From NCBI GenBank assembly GCA_963556195.1, contig CAUVYP010001198.1:1116001-1180000 (forward strand): a stretch of 64,000 bases of DNA, written 5' to 3'. The position numbers and the translations under genes are program-made. The DNA is from Sepiola atlantica (lineage: Eukaryota > Mollusca > Cephalopoda > Sepiida > Sepiolidae). Shown piece by piece: positions 50,964 through 63,982 of the stretch (its first letter is position 1; each line of letters opens with the position of its first letter). The notes under the pieces were generated by a model. That model ran no database searches, was not told the DNA's origin, and saw only the letters and a list, made by a program, of their open reading frames with translations.

Positions 50964-52340
50964 ATTTATTCAAATTGTGAAACGAAACTTTGTAGACAGT
51001 CGCGGAGACACATCTTCTACTGAAGTACCAAGTTTCAGAAGTGCAGCTCTTGTACTGCCGGAGATATGTCGATACAAACTGAATACGCAAAACATCAACA
51101 AAATTAAGCGCGTTTTAAAGTTGATAGCGCTTTTGTTTATAACTTCCACATTTATTCGAATTGTGCCACGAAACTTTGCAGACCATCGCGGAGAGGCATT
51201 TTCTACTGAAGTACCAAGTTTCAGAAGTGCAGCTCTTGTACTGCCAGAGATATGTCGATACAAACTGAATACGCAAAACATCTACAAAATTTAGCGCGTT
51301 TAAAAGTTGATAGCGCTTTTGTTTATAACTTTCAGATTTATTCGAATTGTGCCACGAAACTTTGCAGACCATCGCGGAGAGGCATTTTCTACTGAAGTAC
51401 CAAGCTTCAGAAGTGCAGCTCTTGTACTGCCGGAGATATGTCGATACAAACTGAATACGCAAAACATCAACAAATTTTAGCGCGTTTTAAAGTTGATATC
51501 GCTTTTGTTTATAACTTCCACATTTATTCGAATTGTGCTACGAAACTTTACAGACCATCGCGGGGAGGTATTTTCTACTGAAGTACCACGTTTTAGAAGT
51601 GCAGCTCTTGTACTACCGGAGATGTGTCGATACAAACTAAATACGCAAAACATCTACAAAATTTAGTGCGTTTAAAAGTTGATAGCGCTTTTGTTTATAA
51701 CTTTCAGATTTATTCGAATTCTGCCACGAAACTTTGCAGACCATCGCGGAGAAGCATTTTCTAGTGAAGTACCAAGGTTCAGAAGTGCAGCTCTTGTACT
51801 GCCGGAGATATGTCGATACAAACTAGATTCGCAAAACATCAACAAAATTAAGCGCGTTTTAAAGTTGATATCGCTTTTGTTTATAACTTCCACATTTATT
51901 CGATTTGTGCCACGAAACTTTGCAGACAGTCGCGGAGACACATTTTCTACTGAAGTACCAAGTTTCAGAAGTGCAGCTCTTGTACTGCCAGAGATATGTC
52001 GATACAAACTGAATACGCAAAACATCAACAAAATTTAGCGCGTTTAAAAGTAGATAGCGCTTTTGTTTATAACTTTCAGATTTATTCGAATTGTGCCACG
52101 AAACTTTGCAGACCATCGCGGAGAAGCATTTTCTAGTGAAGTACCAAGTTTCAGAAGTGCAGCTCTTGTACTGCCGGAGAAATACCGATACAAACTGAAT
52201 ACGCAAAACATCAACAAAATTTAGCGCGTTTTAAAGTTGATATCGCTTTTGTTCATAACTTCCTCATTTATTCGAATTGTGAAACGAAACTTTGCAGACC
52301 GTCGCGGAAGTGCATTTTCTACTGAAGTACAAAGTTTCAG
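50964..52340 (+). repeat. 11-mer offset duplication, copy 1
   Basis: This segment of about 1.38 kb matches 53010-54386 at a constant offset of 2,046 bp (11 monomers). At least eight private tags are shared, among them the AAGCTT variant, 'gtgcta' (51535 and 53581), 'aattctgcc', 'tagattcg' and 'aaataccgat'. The match ends near 'agatcttg' (about 52347), which faces 'agctcttg' in copy 2. Confidence 0.87.
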
Positions 52341-53009
52341 AAGTGCAGATCTTGTACTACCGGAGATGTGTCGATACAAACTGAATACGCAAAACATCTA
52401 CAAAATTTAGTGCGTTTTAAAGTTGATATCGCTTTTGTTTATAACTTCCACTTTTATTCGAATTGTGAAACGAAACTTTGTAGACAGTCGGGGAGACACA
52501 TTTTCTACTGAAGTACCAAGTTTCAGAAGTGCAGCTCTTGTACTACACTAGATGTGTCGATACAAACTGAATACGCAAAACATTTACAAAATTTAGTGCG
52601 TTTTAAAGTTGATATCGCTTTTGTTTATAACTTCCACATCTATTCAAATTGTGAAACGAAACTTTGTAGACAGTCGCGGAGACACATCTTCTACTGAAGT
52701 ACCAAGTTTCAGAAGTGCAGCTCTTGTACTGCCGGAGATATGTCGATACAAACTGAATACGCAAAACATCAACAAAATTAAGCGCGTTTTAAAGTTGATA
52801 GCGCTTTTGTTTATAACTTCCACATTTATTCGAATTGTGCCACGAAACTTTGCAGACCATCGCGGAGAGGCATTTTCTACTGAAGTACCAAGTTTCAGAA
52901 GTGCAGCTCTTGTACTGCCAGAGATATGTCGATACAAACTGAATACGCAAAACATCTACAAAATTTAGCGCGTTTAAAAGTTGATATCGCTTTTGTTTAT
53001 AACTTTTAC

Positions 53010-54386
53010 ATTTATTCAAATTGTGAAACGAAACTTTGTAGACAGTCGCGGAGACACATCTTCTACTGAAGTACCAAGTTTCAGAAGTGCAGCTCTTGTA
53101 CTGCCGGAGATATGTCGATACAAACTGAATACGCAAAACATCAACAAAATTAAGCGCGTTTTAAAGTTGATAGCGTATTTGTTTATCACTTCCACATTTA
53201 TTCGAATTGTGCCACGAAACTTTGCAGACCATCGCGGAGAGGCAATTTCTACTGAAGTACCAAGTTTCAGAAGTGCAGCTCTTGTACTGCCAGAGATATG
53301 TCGATACAAACTGAATACGCAAAACATCTACAAAATTTAGCGCGTTTAAAAGTTGATAGCGCTTTTGTTTATAACTTTCAGATTTATTCGAATTGTGCCA
53401 CGAAACTTTGCAGACCATCGCGGAGAGGCATTTTCTACTGAAGTACCAAGCTTCAGAAGTGCAGCTCATGTACTGCCGGAGATATGTCGATACAAACTGA
53501 ATACGCAAAACATCAACAAATTTTAGCGCGTTTTAAAGTTGATATCGCTTTTGTTTATAACTTCCACATTTATTCGAATTGTGCTACGAAACTTTACAGA
53601 CCATCGCGGGGAGGTATTTTCTACTGAAGTACCACGTTTCAGAAGTGCAGCTCTTGTACTACCGGAGATGTGTCGATACAAACTAAATACGCAAAACATC
53701 TACAAAATTTAGTGCGTTTAAAAGTTGATAGCGCTTTTGTTTATAACTTTCAGATTTATTCGAATTCTGCCACGAAACTTTGCAGACCATCGCGGAGAAG
53801 CATTTTCTAGTGAAGTACCAAGTTTCAGAAGTGCAGCTCTTGTACTGCCGGAGATATGTCGATACAAACTAGATTCGCAAAACATCAACAAAATTAAGCG
53901 CGTTTTAAAGTTGATATCGCTTTTGTTTATAACTTCCACATTTATTCGATTTGTGCCACGAAACTTTGCAGACAGTCGCGGAGACACATTTTCTACTGAA
54001 GTACCAAGTTTCAGAAGTGCAGCTCTTGTACTGCCAGAGATATGTCGATACAAACTGAATACGCAAAACATCAACAAAATTTAGCGCGTTTAAAAGTAGA
54101 TAGCGCTTGTGTTTATAACTTTCAGATTTATTCGAATTGTGCCACGAAACTTTGCAGACCATCGCGGAGAGGCATTTTCTACTGAAGTACCAAGTTTCAG
54201 AAGTGCAGCTCTTGTACTGCCGGAGAAATACCGATACAAACTGAATACGCAAAACATCAACAAAATTTAGCGCGTTTTAAAGTTGATATCGCTTTTGTTC
54301 ATAACTTCCTCATTTATTCGAATTGTGAAACGAAACTTTGCAGACCGTCGCGGAAGTGCATTTTCTACTGAAGTACAAAGTTTCAG
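53010..54386 (+). repeat. 11-mer offset duplication, copy 2
   Basis: This is the counterpart of 50964-52340. Private changes include 'agcgtatttg' and 'tatcacttcc' near 53173-53190, 'gctcatgtac' near 53465 and 'gcttgtgttt' near 54106. Monomers with 'attcaaattg' occur at the left end of both copies and also at about 52636, so this portion is present three times. Confidence 0.86.
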
Positions 54387-54799
54387 AAGTGCAGCTCTTG
54401 TACTACCGGAGATGTGTCGATACAAACTGAATACGCAAAACATCTACAAAATTTAGTGCGTTTTAAAGTTGATATCGCTTTTGTTTATAACTTCCACATT
54501 TATTCGAATTGTGAAACGAAACTTTGTAGACAGTCGCGGAGACACATTTTCTACTGAAGTACCAAGTTTCAGAAGTGCAGCTCTTGTACTACCGGAGATA
54601 TGTCGATACAAACTGAATACGCAAAACATCTACAAAATTTAGCGCGTTTAAAAGTTGATAGCGCTTTTGTTTATAACTTTCAGATTTATTCGAATTGTGC
54701 CACGAAACTTTACAGACCATCGCGGAGAGGCATTTTCTACTGAAGTACCAAGTTTCAGAAGTGCAGCTCTTGTACTGCCGGAGATATGTCGATACTAAC

Positions 54800-55799
54800 T
54801 GAATACGCAAAACATCAACAAAATTAAACGCGTTTTAAAGTTGATATCGCTTTTGTTTATAACTTCCACATTTATTCGAATTGTGCAACGAAACTTTGCA
54901 GACAGTCGCGGAGACACATTTTCCACTGAAGTACCAAGTTTAAGAAGTGCAGCTCTTGTACTACCGGAGATATGTCGATACAAACTGAATACGCAAAACA
55001 TCTACAAAATTTAGCGCGTTTTAAAGTTGATATCGCTTTTGTTTTTAACTTTCAGATTTATTCGAATTGTGCCACGAAACTTTGCAGACCATCGCGGAGA
55101 GGCATTTTCTACTGAAGTACCACGTTTCAGAAGTGCAGCTCTTGTACTGCCGGAGATATGTCGATACAAACTGAATACGCAAAACATCGACAAAATTTAG
55201 CGTGTGTTAAAGTTGATATCGCTTTTGTTTATAACTTCCACATTTATTCGAATTGTGCCACGACACTTTGCTGACCATCGCGGAGAGGCATTTTCTACTG
55301 AACTACCAAGTTACAGAAGTGCAGCTCTTGTACTACCGGAGATATGTCGATACAAACTGAATACGCAAAACATCAACAAAATTTAGCGCGTTTAAAAGTT
55401 GATAGCGCTTTTGTTTATAAATTTCAGATTTATTCGAATTGTGCCACGAAACTTTGCAGACTATCGCGGAGAGGCATTTTCTACTGAGGAACCAAGTTTC
55501 AGAAGTGCAGCTCTTGTACTGCCGGAGATATGTCGATACAAACTGAATACGTAAAACATCAACAAAATTTAGCGCGTTTTAAAGTTGATACCGCTTTTGT
55601 TTATAACTTCCACATTTATTCCAATTGTGCCACGAAACTTTACAGACCATCGCGAGGAGGCATTTTCTACTGGTGTACGAAGTTTCAGAAGTGCAGCTCT
55701 TGTACTACCGGAGATATGTCGATACAAACTGAATACGCAAAACATCAACAAAATTTAGCGCGTTTTAAAGTTGATATCGCTTTTGTTTATAACTTCCAC
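54800..55799 (+). repeat. Highest density of private variants
   Basis: Five to six monomers carry many singletons: 'attaaacgcg', 'tttttaactttc', 'tagcgtgtgttaaag', 'cgacactttgctgacc', 'gaactaccaagttac', 'ataaatttcag', 'gactatcgc', 'actgaggaacc', 'attccaattg', 'cgcgaggagg' and 'ctggtgtacgaag'. Monomer length and phase are still intact. The excess of unshared changes suggests little recent homogenisation. Confidence 0.78.
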
Positions 55800-58700
55800 A
55801 TTTATTCGAATTGTGAAACGAAACTTTGTAGACAGTCGCGGAGACACATCTTCTACTGAAGTACCAAGTTTCAGAAGTGCAGCTCTTGTACTGCCGGAGA
55901 TATGTCGATACAAACTGAATACGCAAAACATCAACAAAATTAAGCGCGTTTTAAAGTTGATAGCGCTTTTGTTTATAACTTCCACATTTATTCGAATTGT
56001 GAAACCAAACTTTGCAGACCATCGCGGAGAGGCATTTTCTACTGAAGTACCAAGTTTCAGAAGTGCAGCTCTTGTACTGCCGGATATATGTCGATACAAA
56101 CTGAATACGCAAAACATCAACAAAATTAGGCGCGTTTTAAAGTTGATATCGCTTTTGTTTATAACTTTTACATTTATTTGAATTGTGAAACGAAACTTTG
56201 TAGACAGTCGCAGAGACACATTTTCTACTGAAGTACCAAGTTTCAGAAGTGCAGCTCTTGTACTACCGGAAATGTGTCGATACAAACTGAATACGCAAAA
56301 CATCTACAAAATTTAGTGCGTTTTAAAGTTGATAGCGCTTTTGTTTATAACTTCCATATTTATTCGAATTGTGAAACGAAACTTTGCAGACCGTCGCGGA
56401 AGTGCATTATCAACTGGAGTACAAAGTTTCAGAAGTGCAGCTCTTGTACTACCAGAGATGTGTCGATACAAACTGAATACGCAAAACATCAACAAAATTA
56501 AGCGCGTTTTAAAGTTGATATCGCTTTTGTTTATAACTTCCACATTTATTCGAATTGTGAAACGAAACTTTGCAGACAGTCGCGGAGACACATTTTTCAC
56601 TGAAGTACCAAGTTTCAGAAGTGCAGCTCTTGCACTACCGGAGATATGTCGATACAAACTGAATACGCAAAACATCAACAAAATTTAGCGCGTTTTAAAG
56701 TTGATATCGCTTTTGTTTATAACTTGCACATTTATTCGAATTGTGAAACGAAACTTTGTAGACAGTCGGGGAGACAAATTTTCTACTGAAGTACCAAGTT
56801 TCAGAAGTGCAGCTCTTGTACTACCGGAGATATGTCGATACAAACTGAATACGCAAAACATCAACAAAATTTAGCGCGTTTTAAAGTTAATATCGCTTTT
56901 GTTTATAACTTCCACATTTATTCGAATTGTGAAACCAAACTTTGTAGACAGTCGCGGAGACACATCTTCTACTGAAGTACCAAGTTTCAGAAGTGCAGCT
57001 CTTGTACTGCCGGAGATATGTCGATACAAACTGAATACGCAAAACATCTACAAAATTTAGTGCGTTTTAAAGTTGATAGCGCTTTTGTTTATAACTTCCA
57101 CATTTATTCGAATTGTGAAACGAAACTTTGCAGACCGTCGCGGAAGTGCATTATCTACTGGAGTACAAAGTTTCAGAAGTGCAGCTCTTGTACTACCGGA
57201 GATGTGTCGATACAAACTGAATACGCAAAACATCTACAAAATTTAGTGCGTTTTAAAGTTGATATCGCTTTTGTTTATAACTTCCACATTTATTCGAATT
57301 GTGAAACGAAACTTTGTAGACAGTCGCGGAGACACATTTTCTACTGAAGTACCAAGGTTCAGAAGTGCAGCTTTTGTACTACCGGAGATATGTCGATACA
57401 AACTGAATACGCAAAACATTTACAAAATTTAGCGCGTTTAAAAGTTGATAGCGCTTTTGTTTATAACTTTCAGATTTATTCGAATTGTGCCACGAAACTT
57501 TACAGACCATCGCGGAGAGGCATTTTCTACTGAAGTACCAAGTTTCAGAAGTGCAGCTCTTGTACTGCCGGAGATATGTCGATACAAACTGAATACGCAA
57601 ACATCAACAAAATTAAGCGCGTTTTAAAGTTGATATCGCTTTTGTTTATAACTTCCACATTTATTCGAATTGTGCCACGAAACTTTGCAGACAGTCGCGG
57701 AGACACATTTTTCACTGAAGTACCAAGTTTCAGAAGTGCAGCTCTTGCACTACCGGAGATATCTCGATACAAACTGAATACGCAAAACATCAACAAAATT
57801 TAGCGCGTTTTAAAGTTGATATCGCTTTTGTTTATAACTTGCACATTTATTCGAATTGTGAAACGAAACTTTGTAGACAGTCGGGGAGACAAATTTTCTA
57901 CTGAAGTACCAAGTTTCAGAAGTGCAGCTCTTGTACTACCGGAGATATGTCGATACAAACTGAATACGCAAAACATCAACAAAATTTAGCGCGTTTTAAA
58001 GTTAATATCGCTTTTGTTTATAACTTCCACATTTATTCGAATTGTGAAACCAAACTTTGTAGACAGTCGCGGAGACACATCTTCTACTGAAGTACCAAGT
58101 TTCAGAAGTGCAGCTCTTGTACTGCCGGAGATATGTCGATACAAACTGAATACGCAAAACATCAACAAAATTAAGCGCGAGTTAAAGTTGATAGCGCTTT
58201 TGTTTATAACTTCCACATTTATTCGAATTGTGCCACGAAACTTTGCAGACCATCGCGGAGAGGCATTTTCTACTGAAGTACCAAGTTTCAGAAGTGCAGC
58301 TCTTGTACTGCCGGATATATGTCGATACAAACTGAATACGCAAAACATCTACAAAATTTAGTGCGTTTTAAAGTTGATAGCGCTTTTGTTTATAACTTCC
58401 ACATTTATTCGAATTGTGAAACGAAACTTTGCAGACCGTCGCGGAAGTGCATTATCTACTGGAGTACAAAGTTTCAGAAGTGCAGCTCTTGTACTACCGG
58501 AGATGTGTCGATACAAACTGAATACGCAAAACATCTACAAAATTTAGTGCGTTTTAAAGTTGATATCGCTTTTGTTTATAACTTCCACATTTATTCGAAT
58601 TGTGAAACAAAACTTTGTAGACAGTCGCGGAGACACATTTTCTACTGAAGTACCAAGGTTCAGAAGTGCAGCTCTTGTACTACCGGAGATATGTCGATAC

Positions 58701-61700
58701 AAACTGAATACGCAAAACATCTACAAAATTTAGCGCGTTTAAAAGTTGATAGCGCTTTTGTTTATAACTTTCAGATTTATTCGAATTGTGCCACGAAACT
58801 TTACAGACCATCACGGAGAGGCATTTTCTACTGAAGTACCAAGTTTCAGAAGTGCAGCTCTTGTACTGCCGGAGATATGTCGATACAAACTGAATACGCA
58901 AAACATCAACAAAATTAAGCGCGTTTTAAAGTTGATATCGCTTTTGTTTATAACTTCCACATTTATTCGAATTGTGCCACGAAACTTTGCAGACAGTCGC
59001 GGAGACACATTTTCCACTGAAGTACCAAGTTACAGAAGTGCAGCTCTTGTACTACCGGAGATATGTCGATACAAACTGAATACGCAAAACATCAACAAAA
59101 TTTAACGCGTTTTAAAGTTGATATCGCTTTTGTTTATAACTTCCACATTTATTCGAATTGTGAAACGAAACTTTGTAGACAGTCGGGGAGACACATTTTC
59201 TACTGAAGTACCAAGTTTCAGAAGTGCAGCTCTTGTACTACCGGAGATATGTCGATACAAACTGAATACGCAAAACATCAACAAAATTTAGCGCGTTTTA
59301 AAGTTAATATCGCTTTTGTTTATAACTTCCACATTTATTCGAATTGTGAAACCAAACTTTGTAGACAGTCGCGGAGACACATTTTCTACTGAAGTACCAA
59401 GTTTCAGAAGTGCAGCTCTTGTACTGCCGGAGATATGTCGATACAAACTGAATACGCAAAACATCAACAAAATTAAGCGCGTTTTAAAGTTGATAGCGCT
59501 TTTGTTTATAACTTCCACATTTATTCGAATTGTGCCACGAAACTTTGCAGACCATCGCGGAGAGGCATTTTCTACTGAAGTACCAAGTTTCAGAAGTGCA
59601 GCTCTTGTACTGCCGGAGATATGTCGATACAAACTGAATACGCAAAACATCAACAAAATTAGGCGCGTTTTAAAGTTGATATCGCTTTTGTTTATAACTT
59701 TTAAATTTATTTGAATTGTGAAACGAAACTTTGTAGACAGTCGCGGAGACACATTTTCTACTGAAGTACCAAGTTTCAGAAGTGCAGCTCTTGTACTACC
59801 GGAGATGTGTCGATACAAACTGAATACGCAATACATCTACAAAATTTAGTGCGTTTTAAAGTTGATAGCGCTTTTGTTTATAACTTCCACATTTATTCGA
59901 ATTGTGAAACGAAACTTTGCAGACCGTCGCGGAAGTGCATTATCTACTGGAGTACCAAGTTTCAGAAGTGCAGCTCTTGTACTACCGGGGATGTGTCGAT
60001 ACAAACTGAATACGCAAAATATCTACAAAATTTAGTGCGTTTTAAAGTTGATATCGCTTTTGTTTATAACTTCCACATTTATTCGAATTGTGAAACGAAA
60101 CTTTGTAGACAGTCGCGGAGACACATTTTCTACTGAAGTACCGAGGTTCAGAAGTGCAGCTCTTGTACTACCGGAGATATGTCGATACAAACTGAATACG
60201 CAAAACATCTACAAAATTTAGCGCGTTTAAAAGTTGATAGCGCTTTTGTTTATAACTTTCAGATTTATTCGAATTGTGCCACGAAACTTTAGAGACCATC
60301 GCGGAGAGGCATTTTCTACTGAAGTACCAAGTTTCAGAAGTGCAGCTCTTGTACTGCCGGAGATATGTCGATACAAACTGAATACGCAAAACATCAACAA
60401 AATGAAGCGCGTTTTAAAGTTGATATCGCTTTTGTTTATAACTTCCACATTTATTCGAATTGTGCTACGAAACTTTGTAGACAGTCGCGGAGACACATTT
60501 TCTACTGAAGTACCAAGTTTCAGAAGTGCAGCTCTTGTACTGCCGGAGATGTGTCGATACAAACTGAATACGCAAAACATCTACAAAATTTAGTGCGTTT
60601 GCAAGTTGATAGCGCTTTTGTTTATAACGTCCACATTTATTCGAATTGTGACACAAAACTTTGCAGACCGTCGCGGAAGTTCATTATCTACTGGAGTACA
60701 AAGTTTCAGAAGTGCAGCTCTTGTACTACCGGAGATGTGTCGATACAAACTGAATACGCAAAACATCTACAAAATTCAGTGCGTTTTCAAGTTGATATCG
60801 CTTTTGTTTATAACTTCCACATTTATTCGAATTGTGAAACGAAACTTTGTAGACAGTCGCGGAGACACATTTTCTACTGAAGTACCAAGGTTCAGAAGTG
60901 CAGCTCTTGTACTACCGGAGATATGTCGATACAAACTGAATACGCAAAACATCTACAAAATTTAGCGCGTTTAAAAGTCGATAGCGCTTTTGTTTATAAC
61001 TTTCAGATTTATTCGAATTGTGCCACGAAACTTTACAGACCATCGCGGAGAGGCATTTTCTACTGAAGTACCAAGTTTCAGAAGTGCAGCTCTTGTACTG
61101 CCGGAGATATGTCGATACAAACTGAATACGCAAAACATCAACAAAATTAAGCGCGTTTTAAAGTTGATATCGCTTTTGTTTATAACTTCCACATTTATTC
61201 GAATTGTGCCACGAAACTTTGCAGACAGTCGCGGAGACACATTTTCCACTGAAGTACCAAGTTTCAGAAGTGCAGCTCTTGTACTACCGGAGATATGTCG
61301 ATACAAACTGAATACGCAAAACATCAACAAAATTTAGCGCGTTTTAAAGTTGATATCGCTTTTGTTTATAACTTGCACATTTATTCGAATTGTGAAACGA
61401 AACTTTGTAGACAGTCGCGGAGACACATTTTCTACTGAAGTACCAAGTTTCAGAAGTGCAGATCTTGTACTACCGGAGATGTGTCGATACAAACTGGATA
61501 CGCAAAACATCTACAAAATTTAGTGCGTTTTAAAGTTGATATCGCTTTTGTTTATAACTTCCACTTTTATTCGAATTGTGCCACGAAACTTTGCAGACCG
61601 TCGCGGAGAGGCATTTTCTACTGAAGTACCAAGGTTCAGAAGTGCAGCTCTTGTACTACCGGAGATATGTCGATACAAACTGAATACGCAAAACATCTAC

Positions 61701-62308
61701 AAAATTTAGCGCGTTTAAAAGTTGATAGCGCTTTTGTTTATAACTTTCAGATTTATTCGAATTGTGCCACGAAACTTTACAGACCATCGCGGAGAGTCAT
61801 TTTCTACTGAAGTACCAAGTTTCAGAAGTGCAGCTTTTGTACTGCCGGAGATATGTCGATACAAACTGAATACGCAAAACATCAACAAAATTAAGCGCGT
61901 TTTAAAGTTGATATCGCTTTTGTTTATAACTTCCACATTTATTCTAATTGTGCCACGAAACTTTGCAGACAGTCGCGGAGACACATTTTCCACTGAAGTA
62001 CCAAGTTTCAGAAGTTCAGCTCTTGTACTACCGGAGATATGTCGATACAAACTGAATACGCAAAACATCAACAAAATTCAGCGCGTTTTAAAGTTGATAT
62101 CGCTTTTGTTTATAACTTCCACATTTATTCGAATTGTGCCACGAAACTTTGCAGACCATCGCGGAGAGGCATTTTCTACTGAAGTACCAAGTTTCAGAAG
62201 TGCAGCTCTTGTACTGCCGGAGATATGTCGATACAAACTGAATACGCAAAACATCAACAAAATTAGGCGCGTTTTAAAGTTGATATCGCTTTTGTTTATA
62301 ACTTTTAC

Positions 62309-62866
62309 ATTTATTTGAATTGTGAAACGAAACTTTGTAGACAGTCGCGGAGACACATTTTCTACTGAAGTACCAAGGTTCAGAAGTGCAGCTCTTGTAC
62401 TACCGGAGATGTGTCGATACAAACTGAATACGCAAAACATCTACAAAATTTAGTGCGTTTTAAAGTTGATAGCGCTTTTGTTTATAACTTCCACATTTAT
62501 TCGAATTGTGAAACGAAACTTTGTAGACCGTCGCGGAAGTGCATTATCTACTGGAGTACAAAGTTTCAGAAGTGCAGCTCTTGTACTACCGGAGATGTGT
62601 CGATACAAACTGAATACGCAAAACATCTACAAAATTCAGTGCGTTTTAAAGTTGATATCGCTTTTGTTTATAACTTCCACATTTATTCGAATTGTGAAAC
62701 GAAACTTTGTAGACAGTCGCGGAGACACATTTTCTACTGAAGTACCAAGGTTCAGAAGTGCAGCTCTTGTACTATTGGAGATATGTCGATACAAACTGAA
62801 TACGCAAAACATCTACAAAATTTAGCGCGTTTAAAAGTTGATAGCGCTTTTGTTTATAACTTCCAC
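62309..62866 (+). repeat. Three-monomer D-K-E block, copy 1
   Basis: Three monomers recur at 63053-63610 at an offset of 744 bp. Shared tags are 'gtagaccgtcgcggaag', 'aaattcagtgcg' and 'tactattggag' (actatt at 62771 and 63515). The fourth monomer of each set differs: 62867 starts 'gtgaaacg' with 'cgcgaagagg', whereas 63611 is an ordinary F. Confidence 0.87.
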
Positions 62867-63052
62867 ATTTATTCGAATTGTGAAACGAAACTTTGCAGAC
62901 CATCGCGAAGAGGCATTTTCTACTGAAGTACCAAGTTTCAGAAGTGCAGCTCTTGTACTGCCGGAGATATGTCGATACAAACTGAATACGCAAAACATCA
63001 ACAAAATTAGGCGCGTTTTAAAGTTGATATCGCTTTTGTTTATAACTTTTAC

Positions 63053-63610
63053 ATTTATTTGAATTGTGAAACGAAACTTTGTAGACAGTCGCGGAGACAC
63101 ATTTTCTACTGAAGTACTAAGGTTCAGAAGTGCAGCTCTTGTACTACCGGAGATGTGTCGATACAAACTGAATACGCAAAACATCTACAAAATTTAGTGC
63201 GTTTTAAAGTTGATAGCGCTTTTGTTTATAACTTCCACATTTATTCGAATTGTGAAACGAAACTTTGTAGACCGTCGCGGAAGTGCATTATCTACTGGAG
63301 TACAAAGTTTCAGAAGTGCAGCTCTTGTACTACCGGAGATGTGTCGATACAAACTGAATACGCAAAACATCTACAAAATTCAGTGCGTTTTAAAGTTGAT
63401 ATCGCTTTTGTTTATAACTTCCACATTTATTCGAATTGTGAAACGAAACTTTGTAGACAGTCGCGGAGACACATTTTCTACTGAAGTACCAAGGTTCAGA
63501 AGTGCAGCTCTTGTACTATTGGAGATATGTCGATACAAACTGAATACGCAAAACATCTACAAAATTTAGCGCGTTTAAAAGTTGATAGCGCTTTTGTTTA
63601 TAACTTTCAG
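63053..63610 (+). repeat. Three-monomer D-K-E block, copy 2
   Basis: This is the second copy of the preceding block, distinguished by 'gaagtactaagg' near 63113 where copy 1 has 'gaagtaccaagg'. It is followed by an F monomer with 'catttcctactg' near 63660. Confidence 0.87.
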
Positions 63611-63982
63611 ATTTATTCGAATTGTGCCACGAAACTTTACAGACCATCGCGGAGAGGCATTTCCTACTGAAGTACCAAGTTTCAGAAGTGCAGCTCTTGT
63701 ACTGCCGGAGATATGTCGATACAAACTGAATACGCAAAACATCAACAAAATTAAGCGCGTTTTAAAGTTGATATCGCTTTTGTTTATAACTTGCACATTT
63801 ATTCGAATTGTGAAACGAAACTTTGTAGACAGTCGCGGAGACACATTTTCTACTGAAGTACCAAGTTTCAGAAGTGCAGAACTTGTACTACCGGAGATGT
63901 GTCGATACAAACTGAATACGCAAAACATCTACAAAATTTAGTGCGTTTTAAAGTTGATATCGCTTTTGTTTATAACTTCCAC

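Larger units (their letters stand above)
50591..55799 (+). repeat. Domain V: diverged monomers
   Basis: This region has 28 monomers with many variants not seen elsewhere: 'tactacactagatg' (acacta at 50871 and 52545), 'caagcttcag' (aagctt at 51402 and 53448), 'gtgctacg', 'aattctgcc', 'tctagtgaag', 'aactagattcg', 'gagaaataccgatac' and 'gttcataacttcctc'. A one-base insertion lies near 50726 ('catccaccaaaatttcg'). K-like 'cggaagtgc' is followed here by 'attttctactga' (about 52310 and 54356), an intermediate between K and other subtypes. Confidence 0.8.
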
